Source: Meiothermus cerbereus DSM 11376
GTDB taxonomy: Bacteria > Deinococcota > Deinococci > Deinococcales > Thermaceae
Reading direction: 5' to 3'
Length of the DNA: 64,000 nucleotides
Assembly: GCF_000620065.1 (NCBI RefSeq)
Contig: NZ_JHVI01000012.1
Location: forward strand, 42,474 to 106,473
Position 1 is the stretch's first letter, and every line of letters begins with the position of its first letter. This document shows positions 55,268 to 63,716 of the stretch, one piece after another. Position numbers and translations under genes: made by a program. The notes beneath the pieces are model-generated. The model worked only from the letters and a program-made list of their open reading frames with translations, was not told where the DNA came from and made no database searches.

Positions 55268-56716
55268 TCATAGGTTAATCCCTAAACCCCACCGCCCTAA
55301 GGTTAGCAGAATCAGGACAATGACCAGCACCGTAGCCAGGTTCAGCACAAAACCGGCCCGCACCATGTGGTGAATACGCAGCCCCTCGTAGGCAAACACA
55401 ATGGCATTGGGCGGGGTAGCCACCGGTAGCATGAAGGCCGCCGAAGAAGCCACCGCCACCGGGATGGCCAGCAGCCGCGCATCCAGGCCCAAACCCTGGG
55501 CCAGCGCGCCCATTACCGGTAGAAAGGTCGCGGCCACTGCGGTGTTGGAGGTGAGTTCGGTCAGGAATATCACCACCAGGGTCGCACAAAGAACCAGAAC
55601 CCAGGGGGGCAGGCTACCCCAGGCTGCCAGCGCCGCGCCAATCCAGGCCGACAGCCCCGTCGCCTCGAAAGCCGAGGCCAGGGCCAGCCCCCCTGCAAAA
55701 AGCAGCAACACCCCCCAGGGCAGCTTCAGGGCGCTATCCCAGTCCAGGAGGCGACCCCCCCCCGGTGCCGGAATCACAAACAACAGCAGCGCTGCCAGCA
55801 GGGCTACCGCTGAATCGGAGAGGGTGATCCCCAGAACTGCCGTTAGCTGTGGGCGCAGTATCCAGCCCAGCACGGCCAGCAAGAACACCCCCAGCACATA
55901 CCCTTCCGCCCGACCCAGGGGGCCCAGCGCCCTGTATTCCTGGCGCACGCTGCCCAGCAAATCGCCCCAGGGCATCCCCCGCAAAGGGCGCGAGAGCCAG
56001 AACCAGGCCAGAGGAAGCATGAGGCCCACAAAAGGAAGCCCGATCCAGAACCAGCGCTGCATGTCCAGGGTGTAGCCGTGGGCCTCGCGCAGATAAGCGG
56101 CCAGGAGCGCGTTGGGCGGGGTACCGATCAGGGTACCCACCCCCCCAATTGAAGCAGAGTAGGCAATGGCGAGCACCAGGGCCACCCCGAAGCGACGGGT
56201 CTGGGTCTCGCTTGCCACACCCCCCAGCGACTGGATCACCGCCAGCCCCACCGCAAACATCATTACGGCGGTAGCGGTGTTGGAAATCCACATTGAGAGA
56301 AAAGCTGTGGCCAGCATAAACCCACCCAGCAACCCCGACGGCGTATGCCCAAGGCGCAGCACAATCGCCAAGGCAATCCGGCGGTGCAGGCCCCATTTCT
56401 GCAAGCTTTGCCCAATCAATAAGCCACCCAGAAATAAGAAGATGAGGGGATGTCCGTACTGGGCTGCCACAGCGGTCTCGGGGACGATACCCAGCAAGGG
56501 CATCAAGGGAATGGGCAGGAGGGCCGTCACCGGCAACGGCACCGTCTCTGCCGTCCACCACAGCACCATCCAGATCGAAAGCCCAACCAGGCGCCAGGCC
56601 TCGAGGCCCAGTCCAGCCGGTGGTGCCATAAGAACGACCCCCCCACACAGCAACGGCCCCAGAACCAGGGCAGCCCACCACCAGGCGCTTTTTGCAGTTT
56701 GCTGATTTTGGCTCAT
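55268..56716 (-). CDS. DASS-family (SLC13) anion/sodium symporter
   Basis: A 482-residue membrane protein with about eleven segments and both DASS signatures: the first-half MWISNTATAVMMFAVG (SNT) and the second-half TELTSNTAVAATFLPVMGALA (SNT). Substrates include sulfate, phosphate and dicarboxylates; TPPNAIVF and GTPPNALLAA are conserved cation-site loops. It overlaps the CBS gene by ATGA. In a sulfur oxidiser, sulfate export or dicarboxylate uptake are both possible. Confidence 0.9.
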   Translation of the reverse strand: MSQNQQTAKSAWWWAALVLGPLLCGGVVLMAPPAGLGLEAWRLVGLSIWMVLWWTAETVPLPVTALLPIPLMPLLGIVPETAVAAQYGHPLIFLFLGGLLIGQSLQKWGLHRRIALAIVLRLGHTPSGLLGGFMLATAFLSMWISNTATAVMMFAVGLAVIQSLGGVASETQTRRFGVALVLAIAYSASIGGVGTLIGTPPNALLAAYLREAHGYTLDMQRWFWIGLPFVGLMLPLAWFWLSRPLRGMPWGDLLGSVRQEYRALGPLGRAEGYVLGVFLLAVLGWILRPQLTAVLGITLSDSAVALLAALLLFVIPAPGGGRLLDWDSALKLPWGVLLLFAGGLALASAFEATGLSAWIGAALAAWGSLPPWVLVLCATLVVIFLTELTSNTAVAATFLPVMGALAQGLGLDARLLAIPVAVASSAAFMLPVATPPNAIVFAYEGLRIHHMVRAGFVLNLATVLVIVLILLTLGRWGLGINL

Positions 56717-57171
56717 GAAGCAAGTTCCTGTTGCAGCACCTTCAGCAGGTCGTAGCGGGAGATGATGCCCACCACCTTACCTCGGCGCACCACCGGGATG
56801 CGGTTAATGTCGTGCCGGAGCATTAGAGCCAGGATCCGCTCGAGCGAAGCTTCGGGCGAAACCGTGACCACCGGGGCGCGCATGATGTCCTGGGCCCGCA
56901 GGTTACGGGCAGCCTTATAAACCCTCTCCACCTGCTCGGGGTAGAGCCAGTTGGCCAGCACATTGGCGCTTTCGAACAGGGAAAAAGGAACCATCCGCCC
57001 CGGATGGCGGCAAAAATCGCCCTGGGTGATGATACCCGCCAGCTGGCCTTTCTCGTCCACTACCACCACCGAGCCAATGCGGTGCTTTAGCATCTGCTGG
57101 GCCACCTCCGTGAGTGGGGTCTTGGGTGAAACTGCAACAATGGGCTTGACCATGATCTCTTTGGCTTTCAT
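56713..57171 (-). CDS. CBS-domain protein
   Basis: A 152-residue protein with two CBS motifs (MVKPIVAVSPKTPLTEVAQQM, AGIITQGDFCR; and MRAPVVTVSPEASLERILALM, VGIISRYDLLKVL). CBS pairs bind adenosine nucleotides. It is translationally coupled to the DASS transporter and may gate it. ATG 57171 has GAGGAGGAA; longer readings upstream are unlikely. Confidence 0.9.
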   Translation of the reverse strand: MKAKEIMVKPIVAVSPKTPLTEVAQQMLKHRIGSVVVVDEKGQLAGIITQGDFCRHPGRMVPFSLFESANVLANWLYPEQVERVYKAARNLRAQDIMRAPVVTVSPEASLERILALMLRHDINRIPVVRRGKVVGIISRYDLLKVLQQELAS

Positions 57172-57552
57172 CCCATTCCTCCTCAGCACCCGCTGCTGGC
57201 CTTCTCGGCTGGTAGCGCCGGGCTGTTGGCAGTGGCCTTTGCGCCCAAGAGCAGGATGACGCCTACCGCTCAAGCACGCCCAGCACTTCTACAAAACACT
57301 TCGACATAACCTCGAGGTCGCACCCAGCTACGGGAAAATTGGCTGGTAGCACAAGAGCATTCTAAATGTGGTCAACCAGGGACATCTGGCCTTAGGCCAG
57401 TCCATTAGAGTTGTTAATGCCGGGAACCATCTCCCATACAACACCAGCCCCGGTTTGTCCCGAGTTTGGCTGGAGCGCAGCGGAAATCCTCCAGGCTGCG
57501 TAAAGCCGTATCCCGCGGATTGGTGGGTTCTCTTACCTGAGGAGGTGAGGTT
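57172..57552. promoter_or_regulatory. Divergent region between CBS-DASS and the first USP gene
   Basis: A 381-bp gap. It holds a perfect 15-bp palindrome CTGGCCTTAGGCCAG (57386-57400) and, to its right, a possible promoter TTGTTA (57411-57416) / CATACA (57435-57440) for the USP gene. No gene is seen. Confidence 0.45.
57386..57400. promoter_or_regulatory. 15-bp perfect palindrome, candidate operator
   Basis: CTGGCCTTAGGCCAG has 7-bp arms around one central base, 11 bp upstream of the candidate -35. The binding protein is unknown. Confidence 0.4.
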
Positions 57553-58452
57553 ATGTATAAACACATTCTGATTCCCACCGATGGCAGCGCGTGCAGTCAG
57601 GCGGCGCTCGAGGTTGGTCTGGCCCTGGCCCACCGTCTGGGGGCTAACGTTCGCCTGTTAAACGTGCTGGAGTACGGCGAGGAAGCAGCAGATGCCGAGC
57701 TGCCCACCAGCCGTACCCTATTCCACAACCTGGCCCGCCATCAGGGCAAGCTGGCCCTCGAGCAAGCCACTGCACTGGCGCAAAAGTATAAAGTGGCATT
57801 TCAAACCCTTCAGCCTTCGGGCTGGCCCGAACAGGTGATCTTGGAGCAGGCCGAGGACTGCGACCTGGTGGTGATGGGTACCCACGGGCGGGGCGGGCCG
57901 GCACGCTGGTTGATGGGCTCGGTGGCTCAGGCCGTGGTATCCAAAAGCCACAAACCAGTGCTGGTGGTGCACGCCCCGTCCGAGGCCAGCCAGGAGCCCC
58001 CACGGGACTTTGCGCGCATCCTGATCGCCACCGACGGCAGCGAGTGCAGCCGGGGGGCCTTACAGCACGGCCTGGCCCTGGCCCGCACGCTCAGGTCTCA
58101 GGTCACCCTGCTCCTGGCTACCGAGTATTCCTTCCAGTACCTGGGGCCCGAGATCGCCATGAGCCAGGAGTATGGCTACCTCGAGGACAGCCTGCACAGC
58201 TGGGGTGAGGCGGTGCTGGCCCAGGCCCAGGCCCAGGCCGAAAAGGAGGGTCTGGCAGCCCAAGCCAAGCTTGTCAAGGGAAAACCCCTCCACCGCATCC
58301 TGGAGGAAGCTCCCAATTACGACCTGGTGGTCATGGGTACCCACGGACGCAGCGGTTGGAACAAATTCGCGCTGGGCTCGGTCTCCGAAGGGGTTGTGCG
58401 GCGTTGCCCCAAGCCGGTGCTGGTAGTACCGGCCCGTTGTGCAGCAGGCTGA
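57553..58452 (+). CDS. Double universal stress protein, copy 1
   Basis: A 299-residue protein with two UspA domains (about 1-145 and 150-297). Both keep the ATP-binding glycine motif: MGTHGRGGPARWLMGSVAQ and MGTHGRSGWNKFALGSVSE. It follows a strong GAGGAGGTGAGG site. First of three double USPs that, with the ATPase, form a stress or ion-homeostasis cluster. Confidence 0.92.
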   Translation: MYKHILIPTDGSACSQAALEVGLALAHRLGANVRLLNVLEYGEEAADAELPTSRTLFHNLARHQGKLALEQATALAQKYKVAFQTLQPSGWPEQVILEQAEDCDLVVMGTHGRGGPARWLMGSVAQAVVSKSHKPVLVVHAPSEASQEPPRDFARILIATDGSECSRGALQHGLALARTLRSQVTLLLATEYSFQYLGPEIAMSQEYGYLEDSLHSWGEAVLAQAQAQAEKEGLAAQAKLVKGKPLHRILEEAPNYDLVVMGTHGRSGWNKFALGSVSEGVVRRCPKPVLVVPARCAAG

Positions 58453-58467
58453 AGGGGGGTGTGGGGG

Positions 58468-58785
58468 GTGTCTTACTGGAAGTTTAGTGATGGAACCACG
58501 GTATACAGCCACGCCGATGTGGTGGGGCCCAGCCCATTTGCTGCCCATTTACGGCGGGAGCTACTCTGTCTGGCCTACGGTTGCGGCCCGCTGGTCTGGC
58601 TACCCACCCAGGGCCACGCAGTGGAGTTGGACACCACCGACGACTTCTTGCTGGCCCAGTGGCTGGAACAGGAAGCCAGGTTATACAAGATCCAGCTGGT
58701 CGAGACCGATTTCCATACCACGCATCCCCTGCTCTCGCCTGCGGAGGAAAACGGGGATCACCATGGTCGAGTTGCAACCGATTGA
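58468..58785 (+). CDS. Small protein of unknown function
   Basis: A 105-residue protein (MSYWKFSDGTTVYSHADVVG...) starting at GTG 58468 behind AAGGGGGG; GTG 58459 is an alternative. It shows no motif I recognise; several tryptophans, and an acidic middle (VELDTTDDFLLAQWLEQEA). It overlaps the next gene by 23 bp and lies between USP 1 and the CBM48-like gene, so it is probably expressed. Confidence 0.6.
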   Translation: MSYWKFSDGTTVYSHADVVGPSPFAAHLRRELLCLAYGCGPLVWLPTQGHAVELDTTDDFLLAQWLEQEARLYKIQLVETDFHTTHPLLSPAEENGDHHGRVATD

Positions 58786-59128
58786 CGAGCGTCGGTGGCG
58801 GGCAATTTTTGTTTTACCCAAGGGCATTACCGCCCACAAAGCAGCGGTGGTGGGGGATTTTTTGGACGAGTCCTGGCATCCCGATGGCGTGCACATGGTG
58901 TGCGGTAGCGATGGGTGCTGGCGGGCGAGCCTCGAGCTGGAAGCAGGCCAGAGCTATCAGTTCCGCTACCTGGTAGACGAGTGCTGCTGGTATAACGACG
59001 ATGGTTGCCCACTGGTTCGCAATCCATTTGGCAGCTTTAATAACCTGCTGGTGGTGCCCGAGCAGGAGGGTATGCCGCTGCCTTTATTAGAGCGGTCTAT
59101 AGAGAGAATGACACCACCCCAATCATAA
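58763..59128 (+). CDS. Isoamylase N-terminal/AMPK-type (CBM48-like) domain protein
   Basis: A 121-residue protein with one early-set immunoglobulin-like domain: KAAVVGDFLDESWHPDGVHM, WRASLELEAGQSYQFRYLVD, WYNDDGCPLVRNPFGSFNNL. This pattern is that of glycogen-binding or AMPK-beta domains, often found alone next to USP genes. It may sense or bind a carbohydrate or regulate neighbours. Its role here is unknown. Confidence 0.78.
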   Translation: MVELQPIDERRWRAIFVLPKGITAHKAAVVGDFLDESWHPDGVHMVCGSDGCWRASLELEAGQSYQFRYLVDECCWYNDDGCPLVRNPFGSFNNLLVVPEQEGMPLPLLERSIERMTPPQS

Positions 59129-59447
59129 AAAGGGCTGTCTTAGGCTTATTTTTGTCGCTGGGTAACTCGAAAACATGCGTCTAGGCTAGGTTAGCCACGT
59201 TGTGGCTATGGCGCACGCCACCCCCTGTAGGTTAGCCACGTTGTGGCTATGGCGTACGCCATCCCCTAGCAGAGGCATGTTTTGTGCAGCGGCAAGAATA
59301 GCGAGATGGTGCGGCGCTCGTGTCGCATCCAGGGACAAGTTACCCGAAGCTGTTGAATACACTAAAGCTGGCTTCCACCTTTGCCTGGGGGAAGACCCTC
59401 GAGGAACGATGTAATTTTTTATCGGTGATTTGCCTATGGGAGGTGCT
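59129..59447. other. Intergenic region with tandem hairpin repeat
   Basis: A 319-bp gap before USP 2. It carries the 41-bp tandem repeat 59188-59268. No gene is seen. A GGGAGGTGC site precedes the ATG at 59448. Confidence 0.55.
59188..59268 (+). repeat. Two tandem 41-bp units, each with two hairpins
   Basis: Unit 1 (59188-59228) and unit 2 (59229-59268) differ at only a few bases. Each contains TAGCCACGTTGTGGCTA (7-bp stem, 3-base loop) directly followed by TGGCGCACGCCA or TGGCGTACGCCA. This resembles bacterial REP/BIME-type sequences. Confidence 0.75.
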
Positions 59448-60326
59448 ATGTACCGGAAAATCCTGATTCCCGTTGATGGCAGCCGTTGCAGCGAGGATGC
59501 AGCCCGCTTTGGCCTTAAGTTGGCTCAGCGTCTGGGAGCTGAGGCAACCATCCTGCACGTGCTCGAGCCCTATACCGGCATTCTCATGACCCCCGACAGC
59601 ATTCCCTACTACACCGACTTTGAGCGCGAACTGCTGGTAGCCGGGCGGCAGGCCCTGGAAAAAGTGGAGGCCCAGGCTCAGGCGCTGGGGGTGGCCTGCA
59701 CAACCCTGCAACGCCAGGGGCGGGCTGCCGAGGTGATCGTCGAGATGGCGGCAGATCACGACCTGATCGTGATGGGAAGCCACGGCTACGGCGTGCTGGA
59801 TCGGTTGCTGCTGGGCAGCGTGTCCATCCGGGTCTTGCACAAGAGCCATAAGCCGGTCTTGGTGGTGCGCGAAGGGGCCCAGACAAACGAGATACACTCG
59901 GTGCTGCTCCCCACCGATGGTAGCCGGTCTGGTGAAATCGCGCTGCGGCAGGGGCTCGAGCTGGCCAAGGCCCTGGGCGCAAACGTGACCCTGCTTTATG
60001 TGATAGAAGGAATGTACCGCTACCTGGGGCCCGAAACCGCCATCTATCCTGTAGCGGAGGTAACCGAGGCTGAGTTCCAGCAAATTGGGCAGGAGGCCCT
60101 CGAGCAGGCCCAAAAGTTGGCTGACGCAGTAGGGGTCGCGGCCTCGACCAGGCTGGCAAGGGGAAATGCCGTTGAGGGCATCCTGGAGGAAGCCAGGGCC
60201 CATGATCTGGTGGTGATGGGCACCCACGGGCGCAGCGGACTGGATCGGCTTTTGTTGGGATCGGTGGCCGAGGGGGTGCTTCGCCGCAGCGAGAAGCCCG
60301 TGCTGGCCATCCCTCGCCCCAACTGA
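59448..60326 (+). CDS. Double universal stress protein, copy 2
   Basis: A 292-residue protein with two UspA domains; the ATP loops are MGSHGYGVLDRLLLGSVSI and MGTHGRSGLDRLLLGSVAE. It is 13 bp upstream of USP 3. Confidence 0.92.
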   Translation: MYRKILIPVDGSRCSEDAARFGLKLAQRLGAEATILHVLEPYTGILMTPDSIPYYTDFERELLVAGRQALEKVEAQAQALGVACTTLQRQGRAAEVIVEMAADHDLIVMGSHGYGVLDRLLLGSVSIRVLHKSHKPVLVVREGAQTNEIHSVLLPTDGSRSGEIALRQGLELAKALGANVTLLYVIEGMYRYLGPETAIYPVAEVTEAEFQQIGQEALEQAQKLADAVGVAASTRLARGNAVEGILEEARAHDLVVMGTHGRSGLDRLLLGSVAEGVLRRSEKPVLAIPRPN

Positions 60327-60339
60327 GGCGAGCCGAAAG

Positions 60340-61260
60340 ATGAGCAAAGCGACCATGCGTGTGTATACCAGCCTTCTGATTCCACTGGATGGAAGCCTGT
60401 GTGGCGAGAAAGCTGCCCAGGTGGGGCTATCGCTGGCTGCCCAGCTCGACCTGCAGGTGCGTTTATTGTATGTACTGGACAACGATGTTCAGGTTGAACC
60501 CGGCCCAGCAGAACTGGTAAGCGCCCTGAGTCTTGTGCGGGAGGCGGCGCGAACGCGGGGTCAGGGGATTCTGGACAGGGCCGTTGAACTAGCCCATCGC
60601 CTGGGGGTTGAGGTCAAAACCAGGCTGGAGTCGGGCTGGCCCGAAGAGGTAATTTTGCAGCAAGCCAAAGACTGCGACCTGGTGGTGATGGGTACCCACG
60701 GACGGGGCGGCCTGGAGCGCTGCATTATGGGCTCGGTGGCCCAGGCGGTCATCGCCCGAAGCCTCAAACCCGTGCTGGTAGTCAATGAACGCTACAACCC
60801 CCCGCCGTCGCCAGAGGAAAACATCTTCCGACGGCTGCTTATCGCCACCGATGGCAGCGAGTGGAGCAGCCGGGCGGTGCAGCATGGAGTCCGGCTGGCC
60901 TCGAGCCTGGGGGCAGAGGTCTCCCTCTTGCACGTGGTTGAGCTACCCCACAAACTGGCTGGGCAAAAAACTGTGGGCTTACCAGAACACGAGTTGCTGG
61001 GCCAGGGCCAGGCCGTGCTGGAAGAGGCTTTGAAGCTGGCTGCAGAAACGGGCCTGGCTGCCCAACCCATCTTGATGCAAGGTCACCCTGTCGAAAGTAT
61101 CTTGCAAGCCAGCCAGCAACACGATCTGGTGGTGATGGGCACCCGCGGGCGCAGCGGGCTGGATCGGCTCCTGCTGGGCTCGATCACCGAGCGGGTGGCC
61201 CGCCTGAGCGCAAAACCAGTGCTGGTGATTCCCGGTGGTTTTACCCAAGGAGCTTCATGA
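60340..61260 (+). CDS. Double universal stress protein, copy 3
   Basis: A 306-residue protein with two UspA domains; ATP loops MGTHGRGGLERCIMGSVAQ and MGTRGRSGLDRLLLGSITE. Its stop overlaps the ATPase start (ATGA), so USP 2, USP 3 and the ATPase are one unit. ATG 60355 is an alternative start. Confidence 0.9.
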   Translation: MSKATMRVYTSLLIPLDGSLCGEKAAQVGLSLAAQLDLQVRLLYVLDNDVQVEPGPAELVSALSLVREAARTRGQGILDRAVELAHRLGVEVKTRLESGWPEEVILQQAKDCDLVVMGTHGRGGLERCIMGSVAQAVIARSLKPVLVVNERYNPPPSPEENIFRRLLIATDGSEWSSRAVQHGVRLASSLGAEVSLLHVVELPHKLAGQKTVGLPEHELLGQGQAVLEEALKLAAETGLAAQPILMQGHPVESILQASQQHDLVVMGTRGRSGLDRLLLGSITERVARLSAKPVLVIPGGFTQGAS

Positions 61261-63716
61261 CAGGCCAGATACCCAAAGGCATTACCCAGGTAGAAGCAGA
61301 ACATCGGCTGGCCCAGTATGGCCCCAACCGCCTGCCCGAGAAACCCCCAGAAGCGCTGTGGCGTAAGGTTTTGCGGCAGTTCCAAAGTCCCCTGATCTAC
61401 ATTTTGCTTTTTGCCCTGGCAGTGGACCTGGTTTTGTGGGTGCTCGAGGGCAGCCACGGCTTCCCTTTCGAGTCGCTGGCCATTGGGATTATCTTGCTGT
61501 TCAACGCTGGACTGGGGGTGTGGCAGGAAAACAAGTCGGAAGCTGCCCTGCACAAGCTCAAACAGATGGCTACTCCACGGGTCTGGGTGGAGCGGGATGG
61601 GCGCTGGCAGCAGATACCCAGTGACCTGCTGGTGCCAGGCGACCTGGTACGCCTCGAGGCTGGCGACCGGGTCCCCGCCGACTTACTTCTGCTGGAGGGC
61701 AGTGCCGCAGTAGACGAGTCGGTACTGACCGGCGAAAGCCTGCCGGTAGAAAAATCCCCAAGCGACGAGCTTTACGGCGGCACTTTGTTGGTAAGGGGCA
61801 GGCTTTATGCCCAGGTGGCGCGCACCGGTAGCCAGAGTGCCCTGGGCCGTCTGGCCCAGATGCTGGGTGATGTGCAGGCCGATCCCACCCCCCTGGAGCG
61901 CCGTCTGCGACACTTTGGCCACCAGATCGCCAGGGCGGTGCTGGGGGTGGCCTTTCTGGTGGCGCTGGGGGGGGTTATCTTCGAGGGCTGGCATCGCCTG
62001 GACGAGGTGCTGCTGTTCGCGGTAGCGCTGGCGGTAGCAGCCGTACCGGAGGGCCTCCCGGCGGTACTTACCCTGACCCTCTCGCTGGGGGTGGAGCGAA
62101 TGGCCACCCGTAAGGCGGTGGTTCGCAAGCTCGCAGCAGTGGAGGCGCTGGGCTCCGTCACGGTGATTGCTACCGATAAAACCGGCACCTTGACCGAAAA
62201 CCGCATGGAAGTACGCGCCCTGGACAGCCCCGACCTCCAGGCGGCCTACCGGGTGTGCGCCTTAGCCAACGATGCCGACCATCAGGCTGGCGATCCCATG
62301 GATCTGGCCCTGCTGGATTATGTGCGTGCTCGAGGGGTCGACCCCGAGGAGCTACGCATCCGGCTACCCCGCCATTCCGAGCGGCCGTTTGACAGCCAGC
62401 ACAAGTTCATGCGGGTGACGGTACGCGAAGGCGCCCAAACCACCAGTTACCTCAAAGGCGCCCCCGAGGTGCTGCTGGCCCGCTGCGCCCTGAGCCAGGC
62501 CGAGCTCGAGTCCTGGCGCGAAAAAGCGGCGGCCTATGCCGCAGAAGGTTACCGGGTACTGGGGCTGGCCTGGGGCCAGGGAGAGCGGGAGAAGGACCTT
62601 CACTTCGCCGGCCTGGCCCTGTTCTGGGATCCTCCCCGGCCCGAGGTGCCAGGGGCCATCCGACAAGCCCAGGAGGCTGGTATCCGAGTGCTGATGATCA
62701 CCGGCGATCACCCTGCCACGGCCCTGGCCATTGCCCACCAGGTGGGCATCCAGGGTGACCGGGTGCTTACCGGCGAGGACCTCGAGGACTTCACCCCTGA
62801 GGCCTTGCAGCAGGCCCTGGACGAGGTCAATGTCTTCGCACGGGTGCGGCCCGAGCACAAACTACGCCTGGTGGAAGCGCTTAAGGCCCGGGGTGAGATC
62901 GTGGCCATGACCGGGGATGGGGTCAACGACGCCCCTGCGCTCAAACGCTCGGATGTGGGGGTGGCCATGGGGCAGCGCGGCTCGGATGTGAGCCGCGAGG
63001 TGGCCGATCTGGTGCTCCTCGACGACAACTTTGCCACCATTGTGGCTGCCATCGAGGAAGGCCGCAGCATCTACGAAAACATCCAGAAGTTTATTCGCTT
63101 CCTTTTCTCCACCAACGTGGCGTTGGTGCTGCTGGTGCTGCTGGGACTTATGGCTGCGGTGGTGCTGGGTTTGCGCGATGCAGCGGGGGCTTTCTTCTTA
63201 CCCCTCACGGCAGTGCAGCTTTTGTGGATCAACATTATTGCCGACGGCCCCCCGGCCCTGGCCCTGGGCGTAGACCGCAACCCAGGCGTGATGCGCCAGC
63301 GTCCCCGCGACCCCAAAGCCCCCCTGCTGGATGGCCCCTCGCTGGCCTTTATCCTGGTCACTGGGGTGGCCAAGGCCGTGCTGGGGGCCAGCTTACTGGT
63401 CTTCCTGTACTTGCGGGGGGCGGGCCTCGAGGTGGTGCGCAGCTCGGTTTTTCTATACGAATCGCTGGCCCAGCTCATCTTCGCCTACCCTTCGCGCAGC
63501 GTGCGTCTGTTACCTCTTCCCAACCGCTGGCTGGATTTGAGCATATGGGGCGCGGTGGCCCTGATGGTGCTGATCTTTGCCCTGCCACAAGGGCGGGTCT
63601 TGCTGGGGCTGGCACCTCTAAACCTCGATCAGACCGGCTGGGTAATAGCCACAACCCTCCTCACCTGGGCGGTAGCGGCAGTCATGGCCCGCTGGTTCCG
63701 CCAGCAATCCAGGTGA
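61257..63716 (+). CDS. P-type (P2A-like) cation-transporting ATPase
   Basis: An 819-residue ion pump: actuator motif LTGES, helix-4 PEGLPA (as in calcium pumps), phosphorylated D307 in DKTGTLTE, KGAPE, and GDGVNDAPALKRSDVGVAM. About ten membrane segments. Helix 6 reads LLWINIIADGPPA, near the calcium-type NxxTDxxPA but with alanine for threonine. Calcium is likely; magnesium or other cations are possible. The stop is next to an IS200/IS605-type end. Confidence 0.9.
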   Translation: MTGQIPKGITQVEAEHRLAQYGPNRLPEKPPEALWRKVLRQFQSPLIYILLFALAVDLVLWVLEGSHGFPFESLAIGIILLFNAGLGVWQENKSEAALHKLKQMATPRVWVERDGRWQQIPSDLLVPGDLVRLEAGDRVPADLLLLEGSAAVDESVLTGESLPVEKSPSDELYGGTLLVRGRLYAQVARTGSQSALGRLAQMLGDVQADPTPLERRLRHFGHQIARAVLGVAFLVALGGVIFEGWHRLDEVLLFAVALAVAAVPEGLPAVLTLTLSLGVERMATRKAVVRKLAAVEALGSVTVIATDKTGTLTENRMEVRALDSPDLQAAYRVCALANDADHQAGDPMDLALLDYVRARGVDPEELRIRLPRHSERPFDSQHKFMRVTVREGAQTTSYLKGAPEVLLARCALSQAELESWREKAAAYAAEGYRVLGLAWGQGEREKDLHFAGLALFWDPPRPEVPGAIRQAQEAGIRVLMITGDHPATALAIAHQVGIQGDRVLTGEDLEDFTPEALQQALDEVNVFARVRPEHKLRLVEALKARGEIVAMTGDGVNDAPALKRSDVGVAMGQRGSDVSREVADLVLLDDNFATIVAAIEEGRSIYENIQKFIRFLFSTNVALVLLVLLGLMAAVVLGLRDAAGAFFLPLTAVQLLWINIIADGPPALALGVDRNPGVMRQRPRDPKAPLLDGPSLAFILVTGVAKAVLGASLLVFLYLRGAGLEVVRSSVFLYESLAQLIFAYPSRSVRLLPLPNRWLDLSIWGAVALMVLIFALPQGRVLLGLAPLNLDQTGWVIATTLLTWAVAAVMARWFRQQSR

